From assembly GCA_030426955.1 (NCBI GenBank), contig JAUHXS010000003.1, forward strand, positions 1 to 64,000: a stretch of 64,000 bases of DNA. The letters are read 5' to 3'. A model generated the notes under the pieces. The model saw nothing but the letters and a program-made list of their open reading frames with translations. It ran no database searches and had not been told where the DNA came from. Below are positions 20,680-29,186 of the stretch, in pieces. Each line of letters begins with the position of its first letter. The stretch's first letter is position 1. This DNA is from Bacteroidia bacterium. GTDB lineage: Bacteria; Bacteroidota; Bacteroidia; Chitinophagales; JAUHXS01. The position numbers were made by a program, and so were the translations under genes.

Positions 20680-21042
20680 CTAGGCAACAGATATTCCGTC
20701 CACGGTATCATGTATCCAAGATTGTCCGCCATCATCAGACTTCAGCCACTCTCCAAAACGACCACATATATATCCAGTGTTGCCAACAAAATCGATTTTG
20801 TTGAGCACCGTTCCGTTTGAAGGAAGTGTTTTTTCTACCCACGTGTTTCCCGAATCAATCGTTTCCAATAAAAAGCCTGTTCCATTTTGTGAACCTCCAA
20901 CTGCATAGCCCAGCGTGTCATTCATAAAATAGATAGATCTTTTCATCTTAATGCCAGAGGGCAGGTTCAATTGATTCCATTGAGCCATTGTAATGTTTGA
21001 CATCATGAATAAAATGAGAAATGCTTGTAATAAATACTTCAA
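20680..21042 (-). pseudogene. N-terminal part of the same YCF48-like gene, ending at an in-frame TAG
   Basis: The 120 residues start with a clean signal peptide (MKYLLQAFLILFMMSNITMAQ) and two YCF48-like blades (MNDTLGYAVGGSQNGTGFLL; VGNTGYICGRFGEWLKSDDG). Reading halts at TAG (20682-20680) directly after DGISVA. Twelve sense codons in the same frame (LSLEVVNDSTVF) then join the 583-residue part, and the blade periodicity continues unbroken across the stop. This points to a nonsense change (for example CAG to TAG), a consensus error, or stop readthrough. The fragment alone lacks a T9SS sorting signal. Confidence 0.75.
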
Positions 21043-21147
21043 CTTTATGACTTTTGGCTTATGTATTACTTAAATTAGCTACGGAACGGCATTTTAAAAA
21101 GGCTAAATAATAAAAATATTAGGATCCTAAAACAAAACAAATCAAAA

Positions 21148-21660
21148 ATGGCACTTATTAAAGCGGTACAAGGCAATGAGCCTACTTTTGGAGAAAACTG
21201 TTTTTTGGCAGAAAATGCGACTATCGTTGGAGAAGTCACAATGGGAGATGAATGTAGTGTTTGGTTTAATGCAGTCGTTCGTGGTGATGTTCATTCTATC
21301 AATATGGGAGATAAAGTCAATGTGCAAGATGGTGCCGTCATTCATTGCACGTATCAAAAAGCCAAGACTGAAATTGGCAATAACGTTTCCATTGGACACA
21401 ATGCGGTAGTTCACGGTTGTACCATAGAAGACAATGTCTTAATTGGGATGGGTGCGGTTGTGATGGATCACGCAGTAGTAAAAAAGAACTCTATTGTAGC
21501 AGCAGGAGCTGTTGTTTTACAAAACACAATTGTAGAGTCAAATTCTATTTATGCTGGAGTGCCCGCAAAAAAAGTAAAAGATTTGGATGAAAGTGAGTAC
21601 AAAACTTTAATTGGTCGAACAGCCGATCAATATGTGATGTATTCGGAATGGTTTAAATAG
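21148..21660 (+). CDS. Gamma-class carbonic anhydrase family hexapeptide-repeat protein
   Basis: This 170-residue protein belongs to the left-handed beta-helix family that includes YrdA, PaaY, CaiE and gamma carbonic anhydrases. Hexapeptide repeats ([LIV]-G-x-x-x-x) fill residues ~12-140. The three metal-ligand histidines fit H66 (VIHC), H84 and H89 (SIGHNAVVHG). Family members are cytoplasmic trimers binding zinc or iron; not all have carbonic anhydrase activity. It is monocistronic and divergent from the YCF48-like gene. Family confidence is high; the substrate is uncertain. Confidence 0.9.
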   Translation: MALIKAVQGNEPTFGENCFLAENATIVGEVTMGDECSVWFNAVVRGDVHSINMGDKVNVQDGAVIHCTYQKAKTEIGNNVSIGHNAVVHGCTIEDNVLIGMGAVVMDHAVVKKNSIVAAGAVVLQNTIVESNSIYAGVPAKKVKDLDESEYKTLIGRTADQYVMYSEWFK

Positions 21661-21810
21661 TTTTTCGTTTTGGCGCATTTAAATCAATTTTAAGAACGGC
21701 TACTGTTTTTTCAAGCAACGTGTTGGACTTAATGCAGAAAGTTGAAAATTGGAGATTTATAGAGGTCGTTTTTTGAGTGGATCAAGGATTTTTCTTAACA
21801 AACCCTGAAT

Positions 21811-21832
21811 GTCATGCCGAAGTATGAGGCAT
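21811..21832. repeat. Short intergenic stem-loop resembling a dispersed Bacteroidota repeat
   Basis: ATGCC (21814-21818) and GGCAT (21828-21832) form a stem within GTCATGCCGAAGTATGAGGC, between two convergent genes. From memory this resembles a palindromic intergenic sequence often seen in flavobacterial genomes. The rest of the 193-bp gap (21661-21853) shows nothing recognisable. Confidence 0.35.
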
Positions 21833-21853
21833 CTAACTTTACAAGAAAGAAAA

Positions 21854-23512
21854 CTACTTTACCTCCACCGAAATTTCAGTATCCCAATCTGCCCTCATGC
21901 TGATCTCTCCTTTGTAACTAATTATTTTTTCTGGTTGCTTCTTTTCTGAAAATATTCCCGTATCCCATTTCTTGTTCTCATTCAAGTCCTCAATGATTTT
22001 TAAATCATAATTACCAGGATCTAATAATTTATAGGTTAGCTTCTTTGTGTTGGGAATATATTCTTCTCTTACTATCTTATCTTTCGCATCAAATAATTGA
22101 ATATAGTATGGCTTATCGTTCAAGCTATCTATTTTAAACTCTACAAACAAGGTTCCATAGTTCTCTTGTTTTTTACAAACCAACTCGAAAATGGTCGTAT
22201 CATTTTGCAAGCCTAATATATCTGTAAAAGTTTGCTTAGGTATGATTATTTCGTATTTCATCCCTTCTTTCCATGAGTATAGTATATTTAAACTGGTCTT
22301 TAGTAGATCATTTTTAAATACATATTTAGGTTCAATAATATTCTGAGTAGTATCCTCTAAAACAAGTATTTGATTTAGCATACTCCCTGCAACTGGACGA
22401 TTAAAATTGATGTTTAGTTCTTTTCCTAACTCTATATAGTTAGCATTTTTAGTAAAAATAATAAGCGTATCTATATCTTTTATACTTTGAGTATCTCCAA
22501 GGTACTTCATGCTTACTTCAGCAGAATCTATAAAGTTGCTCCCGTCATAAACCTCAAAGAATTTTTCCTTTTCAAAAACATCAGATGTCCAATACACAAC
22601 GGTATCGTTTGTCATTCCATATTCAAAAAGATCTAATGGCTTTCTTCCAGCGACATTAATTTCTTTTATAGTTGGATTTAAAATGGCTTTTGAAAAAGTA
22701 AACTTGACTTCACCTATTCGATCAGACTTTGCCTCCAATAACTTTATCGAGGACTCCTCATCAAATAACGATAAATTGATAGATAAATTTGTATCAGCAG
22801 AAATCTCAATGGCATCATTCAAAAAAGCAATAGACTCATTAGGCAAGTCAAAATAGAGATTGTTGTTTTGGTCTTTTAAGGCATATAAATTATAGTGCCC
22901 TGGAGCCAAATTATCAAACCTAAATTGACCAGATTTATTCGCTCTCACATAATAGTATGGCTTTATTTTGTAAAAAGTTGAGTCGTTTCCTGATAGATAT
23001 AACCCAATTATAGCTTCATCTGTAGACTCATTTGTTTCTGCCACTACACATGAACCGCTTAAACTCAAGGAGTCTATAAAGCTACCTGTCGAGAAGACGT
23101 AAGAAAAGTCCTTTAACGTATTACCCTCATTGTTGTCTTGTATGCCATTTCCGAAATAAAGCGTATATGTTGTATTAGGATTTAGTACCACTTTATCTAG
23201 CGAGATTTCCAACGCTTTCCCTTTCAGGTTAAATTCTAAATCTCCATCTGCACTTGGATAAAGATAGGATTGTGCATTGATATTGTTCAACTTTATGTAC
23301 TCATCAAAATCTAGTGTTATTCTATTCAAGCTGAAATGAATAGACTTATTCGGTGGATTAGCATTTAATAGTTGAGGCGGTGTTGTGTCTTTTTCGCCTC
23401 CTGAAGGGGCAACTACATTGGCACAAGATATAATAGTGACGATATACGAAGTTAGAATTACGAATTTAACTACTCTTAAAACAATCGTCATTCGTAAGTC
23501 GTATTTCGTCAT
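21854..23512 (-). CDS. Ig-like domain lipoprotein
   Basis: The 552-residue protein begins with a hydrophobic stretch ending in a lipobox (TIISC, Cys near residue 29), so it should be a lipid-anchored envelope protein. The mature N-terminus (ANVVAPSGGEKDTTPPQLL) followed by a Big_5/SbsA-like Ig domain (FDEYIKL ... YTLYFGNGIQDNNEG) is a widely conserved Bacteroidota lipoprotein pattern. A carboxypeptidase-regulatory-like module (FDNLAPGHYNLYALKDQNN) follows, and a related segment (LLDPGNYDLKIIEDLNENKKWD) closes the protein. Its ATG overlaps the mnmG stop (ATGA), implying translational coupling. The start codon lies in a dispersed-repeat sequence; ATG 23491 is an alternative start. Confidence 0.85.
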   Translation of the reverse strand: MTKYDLRMTIVLRVVKFVILTSYIVTIISCANVVAPSGGEKDTTPPQLLNANPPNKSIHFSLNRITLDFDEYIKLNNINAQSYLYPSADGDLEFNLKGKALEISLDKVVLNPNTTYTLYFGNGIQDNNEGNTLKDFSYVFSTGSFIDSLSLSGSCVVAETNESTDEAIIGLYLSGNDSTFYKIKPYYYVRANKSGQFRFDNLAPGHYNLYALKDQNNNLYFDLPNESIAFLNDAIEISADTNLSINLSLFDEESSIKLLEAKSDRIGEVKFTFSKAILNPTIKEINVAGRKPLDLFEYGMTNDTVVYWTSDVFEKEKFFEVYDGSNFIDSAEVSMKYLGDTQSIKDIDTLIIFTKNANYIELGKELNINFNRPVAGSMLNQILVLEDTTQNIIEPKYVFKNDLLKTSLNILYSWKEGMKYEIIIPKQTFTDILGLQNDTTIFELVCKKQENYGTLFVEFKIDSLNDKPYYIQLFDAKDKIVREEYIPNTKKLTYKLLDPGNYDLKIIEDLNENKKWDTGIFSEKKQPEKIISYKGEISMRADWDTEISVEVK

Positions 23513-23514
23513 TT
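23482..23514 (-). repeat. Dispersed repeat forming the first codons of the lipoprotein gene
   Basis: On the minus strand the segment starts AAATGACGAAATACGACT and continues with ACGAATGACGATTG. It matches 15 of 18 positions of AAATGACGAAGTACGAAT in the inverted repeat at 60653-60682 next to the four-helix-bundle gene. The lipoprotein start codon lies inside it. Confidence 0.5.
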
Positions 23515-25368
23515 ACTAATATATAGCATTAACACAGAAACATCTGAAGGACTTACTCCACTTATTCTGCTAGCTTGGCCAATCGTTCTCGGCTTAACCT
23601 TAGATAGTTTTTCTACTGCTTCTGCAGAAAGAGAGGGCAACTCAGAGTAGTTAAAACCATCTTTTATTTTAAGGTTTTCCAGACGATTCATTTTGTCCAC
23701 CATTTCCTGTTCCTTTTCAATATAGCCCGAGTATTTTAGTTCAATTTCTGCACAAGAGAGTACTTCATTGTCGTATTTTTCAAAAAATGATTTTACTTCA
23801 CCCAGTTGAGCAATGTCTGAGATATTAATTTGTGGTCTGGACAAAATTGTGTTTAGCTTCACTTTTTGAGACAACACATTTGTTTCCTTAGCTTCCAATA
23901 AGTGGTTAATTTGCTCTGGACTTATACTGGTTTTGTTCAAAAATTTAGTGATTTCTTGAATGCCTAATTTTTTTTCTTCCAATCTATGTTCTCTATCCTC
24001 ACTTATTAAACCTAATTCTTTTCCAATCGGTGTCAATCTTTGATCTGCATTATCTTGTCGTAGCATAATTCTATACTCTGCCCTTGAGGTAAACATACGA
24101 TAAGGTTCTTCAGTGCCTTTGTTTATAAGATCATCAATCAAAACACCGATATAGGCTTCCGATCTTTTTAAAATAAATGGCTCTTCTTCATCAATGTTTT
24201 TAACAGCATTTATGCCTGCAATCATTCCTTGGCAAGCTGCTTCTTCATACCCAGTTGTACCATTTATCTGTCCAGCAAAAAACAAATTCTTTACCAGTTT
24301 TGTTTCTAATGAAAGTTCTAACTGTGTTGGAGGGAAATAATCATATTCTATAGCATAACCTGGTCGAAACATTTTTACATTTTCAAATCCTGGAATCTGA
24401 GTCATGGCTTTATACTGAACCTCTTCTGGCAAAGAGGTTGAAAAACCATTTACATAAATCTCTACTGTATCCCAACCTTCTGGCTCAACAAATAATTGAT
24501 GTCGATCTTTATCGGCAAAACGGTCAATCTTATCTTCTATGGAAGGGCAATACCTAGGTCCTAACCCTCTTATTCTTCCATTAAACATAGGCGATCGATC
24601 AAAGCCCTCACGCAACAAATTATGCACCGTATTGTTGGTATAAGCAATATGACAACTCCTTTGTTTTGCTATTGGGTCGTTCGACAAATAAGAAAATTTC
24701 ACTGGTGTCTGGTCTCCTTCCTGTTCTTCCATTTTTGAATAATCCAGAGATCGTCCATCTACTCTAGGTGGGGTTCCAGTTTTCATCCGGCCACTTTCAA
24801 AGCCAAGCTCAACCAACTGTTCTGTAATTCCAGTTGCTGCTCTTTCGCCTGCTCTTCCTCCTCCAAATTGCTTTTCGCCAATATGAATAATTCCATTTAG
24901 GAAAGTACCATTTGTAAGGACTACTGCCTTGGCAGATATTTCCATGCCCATTCCAGTTTTGACACCAACTACTTTGCCGCCTTTTACCAAAAGGCCGCTC
25001 ACCATGTCCTGCCAAAAATCCAAATTAGGTGTTTGCTCCAGTTTAGTTCTCCAAATCTGAGCAAACAACATCCTATCGTTTTGGGTACGCGGACTCCACA
25101 TAGCTGGTCCTTTGGAGTTGTTCAGCATTCTATATTGTATAGCGGATTGGTCACTAACCATGCCTGAATAGCCACCCAATGCATCAATCTCCCGAACAAT
25201 CTGTCCTTTTGCCACACCACCCATGGCGGGATTGCAAGACATTTGAGCGATTGTCTGCATATTCATAGTGACCAACAATACAGACTTGCCCATATTAGCC
25301 GCCACTGCGGCAGCTTCGCATCCAGCATGCCCTGCCCCAACTACTATTATATCGTATTCTTTGAACAA
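23509..25368 (-). CDS. mnmG: tRNA uridine-5-carboxymethylaminomethyl modification enzyme MnmG (GidA)
   Basis: MnmG is the FAD-dependent partner of MnmE that installs the cmnm5 group on wobble uridine 34 of several tRNAs. The Rossmann motif IIVVGAGHAGCEAA stands at the N-terminus, followed by MSCNPAMGGVAKGQIVREID and later FTSRAEYRIMLRQDNADQRL. I choose the TTG at 25368 as start: it gives 619 residues, the family norm, and sits just downstream of a TAACTTTG -7 box. The frame is open to an ATG at 25452, but that extension runs through a parS-like site and the promoter. The Ig-like lipoprotein gene overlaps its stop codon. Confidence 0.93.
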   Translation of the reverse strand: MFKEYDIIVVGAGHAGCEAAAVAANMGKSVLLVTMNMQTIAQMSCNPAMGGVAKGQIVREIDALGGYSGMVSDQSAIQYRMLNNSKGPAMWSPRTQNDRMLFAQIWRTKLEQTPNLDFWQDMVSGLLVKGGKVVGVKTGMGMEISAKAVVLTNGTFLNGIIHIGEKQFGGGRAGERAATGITEQLVELGFESGRMKTGTPPRVDGRSLDYSKMEEQEGDQTPVKFSYLSNDPIAKQRSCHIAYTNNTVHNLLREGFDRSPMFNGRIRGLGPRYCPSIEDKIDRFADKDRHQLFVEPEGWDTVEIYVNGFSTSLPEEVQYKAMTQIPGFENVKMFRPGYAIEYDYFPPTQLELSLETKLVKNLFFAGQINGTTGYEEAACQGMIAGINAVKNIDEEEPFILKRSEAYIGVLIDDLINKGTEEPYRMFTSRAEYRIMLRQDNADQRLTPIGKELGLISEDREHRLEEKKLGIQEITKFLNKTSISPEQINHLLEAKETNVLSQKVKLNTILSRPQINISDIAQLGEVKSFFEKYDNEVLSCAEIELKYSGYIEKEQEMVDKMNRLENLKIKDGFNYSELPSLSAEAVEKLSKVKPRTIGQASRISGVSPSDVSVLMLYISK

Positions 25369-25388
25369 AATGCCTATTCTTATAAGCC

Positions 25389-25396
25389 CAAAGTTA
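25389..25396 (-). promoter_or_regulatory. Probable mnmG promoter -7 element
   Basis: On the minus strand this reads TAACTTTG, a full match to the Bacteroidota TAnnTTTG element. No convincing -33 TTG lies 19-20 bp upstream. Its place between the upstream ATG (25452) and the TTG at 25368 supports the shorter mnmG. Confidence 0.45.
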
Positions 25397-25422
25397 AGCA
25401 TTTTAGGCTGTATTAAGCATAG

Positions 25423-25438
25423 CGTTCCACGTGGAACA
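25423..25438. promoter_or_regulatory. parS-like ParB-binding palindrome, copy 1
   Basis: The 14-bp palindrome GTTCCACGTGGAAC is the form of parS known from Pseudomonas and a G/C variant of the B. subtilis consensus TGTTNCACGTGAAACA. It lies just upstream of the mnmG promoter. The outer bases are C and A, so the outermost pair does not match. Confidence 0.7.
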
Positions 25439-25460
25439 TTATAGCGAGACATCTGGTTTG

Positions 25461-25476
25461 TGTTCCACGTGGAACA
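25461..25476. promoter_or_regulatory. parS-like ParB-binding palindrome, copy 2
   Basis: TGTTCCACGTGGAACA is a perfect 16-bp palindrome, 22 bp from copy 1. Both lie between divergent mnmG and the OmpA-family gene. No parA or parB gene is in the window. Confidence 0.72.
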
Positions 25477-25480
25477 TTTT

Positions 25481-25511
25481 ATTGTCTAATTGCATATTTT
25501 TTATATATTTG
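25481..25511 (+). promoter_or_regulatory. Bacteroidota-type promoter of the OmpA-family gene
   Basis: TTG (25482-25484), a 19-bp spacer and TATATTTG (25504-25511) match the Bacteroidota sigma-ABfr consensus in sequence and spacing. Transcription should start near 25518, giving a leader of about 15 nt before the ATG at 25533. Confidence 0.7.
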
Positions 25512-25532
25512 ATATAACCTAAATAGATAATT

Positions 25533-26633
25533 ATGAGTAAATTTTTTGCGTTTTTAAGTCTTTCTTTAATACAGTTAGGGCTTTTTGCTCAAGACAATCT
25601 TGAGGATACCATCATTTATCAGCCCAAAGATTGGTATAGTACTGTCGATACTATGAGCTATCACCTCGAAAGAGTGGCAAATGTTTACAATGAGAGTAAG
25701 TTTGGATTTAGGCAACCAAGATCTGGGAGTGCTTACGCTGGAATGACTGTATTCAATCCAACTACAGGCCAAAGAGAATATTTGATCAATGAACTATCCG
25801 ATGCACTAGACCCAGGGCAAGAATATGAAATAACTTATTATGTCTGTTTATCTCAGTATTCTGATCACTGGACGGGAAGTTTGGGCGCACACCTTGCAAA
25901 TAAGTATAAAGAAAATAAAGATGATTTGTACAATAGTTTAAGTCCCCAAGTTAACGTGACAGACCATGAGGTTTTATCTACTTCTACTCGCTGGAAAAAA
26001 GTGACTGGAACATATAAGGCTAATGGTGGAGAAAAGTTTTTATACCTCGGCACTTTTGGTGAACTAGAAGCTAATAAAGATGCAAAGCCTATTAACTTAG
26101 ACTACGCGCACTACTTTATAGAAGATGTTTCTGTGAAAAACGTTAATGGAGGAAAAAATCTAGTGGTAAATGGGAGTTTTGAAGATTATGAGATATATCA
26201 ACCTAAAAAGCTTGAAGAGGAAGAAGATGATTTTGTAGATGTTGAAATTGTAACACTTGCTGATATCAAAGTAGAAGAAATACAAGTGGATCAAAAGATT
26301 GTATTAAATAATATTTTGTTTGAAACAGGGAAGTCGATTTTATTGGCAGAATCTTATCAGGAGTTGGATCATTTAATAGAGGTATTGAATGAAAACCCTA
26401 CTTTACACATTAAAATTACGGGGCACACAGATAACGTGGGTAGTGAAGAGTTCAATCAGCAGCTTTCTGGAGAAAGAGCACTTTCAGTAGTGGACTACTT
26501 GCTAACCAAGGACATTGATACCGATAGATTAGGCTCTGAAGGTCATGGAAGTGCTGAGCCAGTGAGAAGCAACCGAACAGAAGAAGGAAGAAGGTTGAAT
26601 AGAAGGGTGGAATTTACGGTAGTTAAGTTGTAG
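25533..26633 (+). CDS. OmpA-family peptidoglycan-anchoring protein
   Basis: A signal peptide (MSKFFAFLSLSLIQLGLFAQ) precedes a beta-rich region (~25-210) that looks like a carbohydrate-binding-type jelly roll (SAYAGMTVF, VNGSFEDYEIYQPK). The C-terminal OmpA domain spans ~260-366: NNILFETGKS, IKITGHTDNVGSEEFNQQLS and LNRRVEF. Family members bind peptidoglycan non-covalently in the periplasm, with the N-terminal part bound to or exposed from the outer membrane. It has a strong promoter at 25481-25511 and is divergent from mnmG. The ligand of the N-terminal domain is unknown. Confidence 0.9.
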   Translation: MSKFFAFLSLSLIQLGLFAQDNLEDTIIYQPKDWYSTVDTMSYHLERVANVYNESKFGFRQPRSGSAYAGMTVFNPTTGQREYLINELSDALDPGQEYEITYYVCLSQYSDHWTGSLGAHLANKYKENKDDLYNSLSPQVNVTDHEVLSTSTRWKKVTGTYKANGGEKFLYLGTFGELEANKDAKPINLDYAHYFIEDVSVKNVNGGKNLVVNGSFEDYEIYQPKKLEEEEDDFVDVEIVTLADIKVEEIQVDQKIVLNNILFETGKSILLAESYQELDHLIEVLNENPTLHIKITGHTDNVGSEEFNQQLSGERALSVVDYLLTKDIDTDRLGSEGHGSAEPVRSNRTEEGRRLNRRVEFTVVKL

Positions 26634-26700
26634 GTTTTTAGATCCTCTTTTGTTAGCACCTGAGAGCTCTTATCCACACTTTAGACAATTTCTATAACTA

Positions 26701-27220
26701 GTGCCTTACTATGTTCAATTTGAAATAAATGCAGATCTTATAATAGCATTTGTTGCTCTTATTTTTAGTATTTCATATGCAATTTGGAATGAAGTTAGTT
26801 CTCAAAGAAAAAAGACATTAAGCTTGAGACAAGAGTTGTCTTTGACTCAATGTAAAGACTTTGTAAATGACTATGTTAAGGCTTGTTCAGAGTTTGTTTT
26901 TTTCTCCACTCAATACTAAATTTAGTCATGACCACAAAAGAATATCTGAATTAGCACTCAAGCCTTCATTTATAATTTTTCAATATTTTATCTTCTTGAC
27001 TCCTGAAATATTAAAAGTCACTAAAAAGATAGAAAATATATTTGCAGATCGAATTGAAACGTTAAGTTCGACCGAAGCAGAAAAATCTAAAGAAAAACGA
27101 GAAGCACTTAAAGCAAAAATGGCTGAGCAAACTAGCCAATACAAGGAAGAATTAACGGTATTATTAAAGCTAGTTGATGATGTTGTAATGGGCGGAACTC
27201 TGAACGCAAAGTGGGAATAG
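26701..27220 (+). pseudogene. Frameshifted small membrane-anchored coiled-coil protein
   Basis: Two overlapping reading frames look like one gene of about 172 residues. The first (GTG at 26701, stop at 26919) encodes a membrane helix (ADLIIAFVALIFSISYAIW) and a basic linker. The second (open to 27220) encodes a hydrophobic segment and a charged helix (SSTEAEKSKEKREALKAKMA). The frames join smoothly (CSEFVF-SPLNTKFSHD) if the run of seven T at 26897-26903 is read as six. This is a homopolymer slip, real or technical. I do not recognise a family. It precedes a convergent CPBP protease gene. Confidence 0.5.
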
Positions 27221-27232
27221 AACTTTAAAATC

Positions 27233-27787
27233 TTATTCCTTATTCTTCAAATAGAAAAACAACACCACATCAATAATAAAGTGGGCAGCCATAGCAGATA
27301 GTAATCCCACTTCAACAAATAAGTATCCGAAGCCTGCTGAGACAATCACCATAAAAAAACCATAAACACTCATCCGCCAGTTATTGGGGTTTAAGTAACC
27401 GTGTAGGCCAACGAATAAAATTGCTGTCATCCAGATGCCTAACCAAGGCTGAATCGCTGCTCTGAATAAAATCTCTTCACCTACCCCCGCACTAAGTGAA
27501 AAGAAAAGAATGTCGTACCAAGTCAACCCAGCTATCTTGACGATCTCGGAGAAAAAACTTAGGTCGGTTTTGAAGAATGGTCTTGTTATGATTAACAACG
27601 CCAATAAAGCTGATGCTATGCCATAAGCTAAACCATAAGTAAGCTGCTTAGCTACAGATAATTTTGCTTCGAAAATGGATAAAAAAGTCTGTTCGTGAAA
27701 AAAAACAACAATACATCCACCGATGAAACTAAATCCTAGTATAGTCAGTAAGCAAAGATGATATATATTTTCTCTAGAAAGCTTCAA
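27233..27787 (-). CDS. CPBP family intramembrane glutamic endopeptidase
   Basis: The 184-residue polytopic membrane protein has the CPBP (Abi/Rce1-like) signature: E104, E105 and R109 in GEEILFR, H129 in FVGLHG, and H169/D173 in AHFIID. These are the three conserved motifs for catalysis in the membrane. About five hydrophobic helices are visible. It begins one base after the end of hisS (stop at 27789) on the same strand, so cotranscription is likely. Substrates of bacterial CPBP proteases are mostly unknown. Confidence 0.88.
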   Translation of the reverse strand: MKLSRENIYHLCLLTILGFSFIGGCIVVFFHEQTFLSIFEAKLSVAKQLTYGLAYGIASALLALLIITRPFFKTDLSFFSEIVKIAGLTWYDILFFSLSAGVGEEILFRAAIQPWLGIWMTAILFVGLHGYLNPNNWRMSVYGFFMVIVSAGFGYLFVEVGLLSAMAAHFIIDVVLFFYLKNKE

Positions 27788-27788
27788 A

Positions 27789-29147
27789 CTATTTTAAAAT
27801 TGCCTTAGTCAGATCCTCTTTTTTGATAGCTTCCTGATCCCCCGTTACCATATTTTTCAATGTTACTTCTCCCGAAGTCATCTCATCTGAACCTGCCATG
27901 ACAACAAACTTGATGCCCTTACTATCGGCATACTTAAATTGCTTTTTCATCTTGTCTGCATCAGGATATACTTCTGCCTTTATGCTTTCTTCCCTCAGTG
28001 TCTTTAAAATCGGCAAGCTATAAGCAACTGACGCTTCATCAAAGTTGGCAAACATAACCTCTGTTGACTGATTGGTTGATTCTGGAAATAATTTCAGTTC
28101 CTCCATGACATCATAAATTCTATCTGCACCAAATGATATACCAACACCGGATATGTCTGATAAGCCAAACAATCCCGTCAAATCATCATACCTTCCTCCT
28201 CCTCCTATGCTTCCAATGGAAACATTATTTGCTTTTACTTCAAATATCATCCCTGTATAGTAATCTAAACCTCTTGCCAAGGTAGGGTCAAAGACAAAGT
28301 CGTTTGCCAAACCTAGCTGGCTAACGTTTTCTTTTATATACTCCAACTCCTCTACCCCCTTCATGCCAATTGTTGATGCTTTTAGCTCCTCCGACCAATT
28401 AACTTGTTCGGGATTTTTTAAATACTGGCTTAATTTTTCTAATGTTGTTTCTTCAAAGCCTTTTTCTCTTAACTCTTTTAAAACACCCTCTAGGCCAATT
28501 TTATCTAGCTTATCAATAGCGATCACCAAACTTTGGAACTGCTCCTTAATATTTAACACTTCAGCAATTCCAGTTAATATTTTTCTATTATTGACCTTAA
28601 TCGTTACCGGAATATTAAGCTTAGCAAAAACGGTATCATATATTTGAACTAACTCTACTTCGTTTAGCAGGGAATCACTTCCCACCACATCGACATCACA
28701 TTGGTAAAATTCGCGGTATCTTCCTTTTTGCGGTCGATCTGCCCTCCAAACCGGTTGAATTTGATATCGCTTAAATGGAAAAGTGATCTCATTCTGATGC
28801 ATGACTACATATCTAGCAAATGGGATGGTTAGATCATAACGCAAAGCTTTTTCGCAAAGCTCACTGGCCAACTCATTGCTTTTTAAATCGTTAATACTTG
28901 CTTCTTGCCTACTTACTTTAGATAAATAATCTCCCGAATTAAGCACTTTAAAAATCAGACGATCCCCTTCCTCTCCATACTTCCCCGTTAATGTGGATAA
29001 TTTTTCCATTACGGGTGTCTCAATTGGCTGAAAACCATATAGTTCGAACACATTTCGTATCGTGTCAAAAATGTAGTTTCGTTTTCTCAGGATTTCAGGA
29101 GAAAAGTCTCTTGTTCCTTTAGGTATAGAGGGTTGTATTTTCATCAA
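27789..29147 (-). CDS. hisS: Histidine--tRNA ligase
   Basis: This class II aminoacyl-tRNA synthetase (452 residues) charges tRNA-His. Motif 2 is seen in [20 protein letters not shown], the histidine-specific segment in [14 protein letters not shown], and motif 3 in [15 protein letters not shown]. The C-terminal anticodon-binding domain begins near 355. ATG codons stand at 29147 and 29144. A TAAATTTG -7 box at 29162-29169 lies just upstream, so the gene appears to have its own promoter despite being downstream of cdsA. Confidence 0.97.
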   Translation of the reverse strand: MMKIQPSIPKGTRDFSPEILRKRNYIFDTIRNVFELYGFQPIETPVMEKLSTLTGKYGEEGDRLIFKVLNSGDYLSKVSRQEASINDLKSNELASELCEKALRYDLTIPFARYVVMHQNEITFPFKRYQIQPVWRADRPQKGRYREFYQCDVDVVGSDSLLNEVELVQIYDTVFAKLNIPVTIKVNNRKILTGIAEVLNIKEQFQSLVIAIDKLDKIGLEGVLKELREKGFEETTLEKLSQYLKNPEQVNWSEELKASTIGMKGVEELEYIKENVSQLGLANDFVFDPTLARGLDYYTGMIFEVKANNVSIGSIGGGGRYDDLTGLFGLSDISGVGISFGADRIYDVMEELKLFPESTNQSTEVMFANFDEASVAYSLPILKTLREESIKAEVYPDADKMKKQFKYADSKGIKFVVMAGSDEMTSGEVTLKNMVTGDQEAIKKEDLTKAILK

Positions 29148-29161
29148 TCGTAAATTCTACA

Positions 29162-29169
29162 CAAATTTA
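29162..29169 (-). promoter_or_regulatory. Probable hisS promoter -7 element
   Basis: On the minus strand this is TAAATTTG, a full match to TAnnTTTG, with TTTT in place of the -33 TTTG 19 bp upstream. It predicts a leader shorter than 10 nt. Confidence 0.4.
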
Positions 29170-29186
29170 CACTTATTTGCCGTAGG

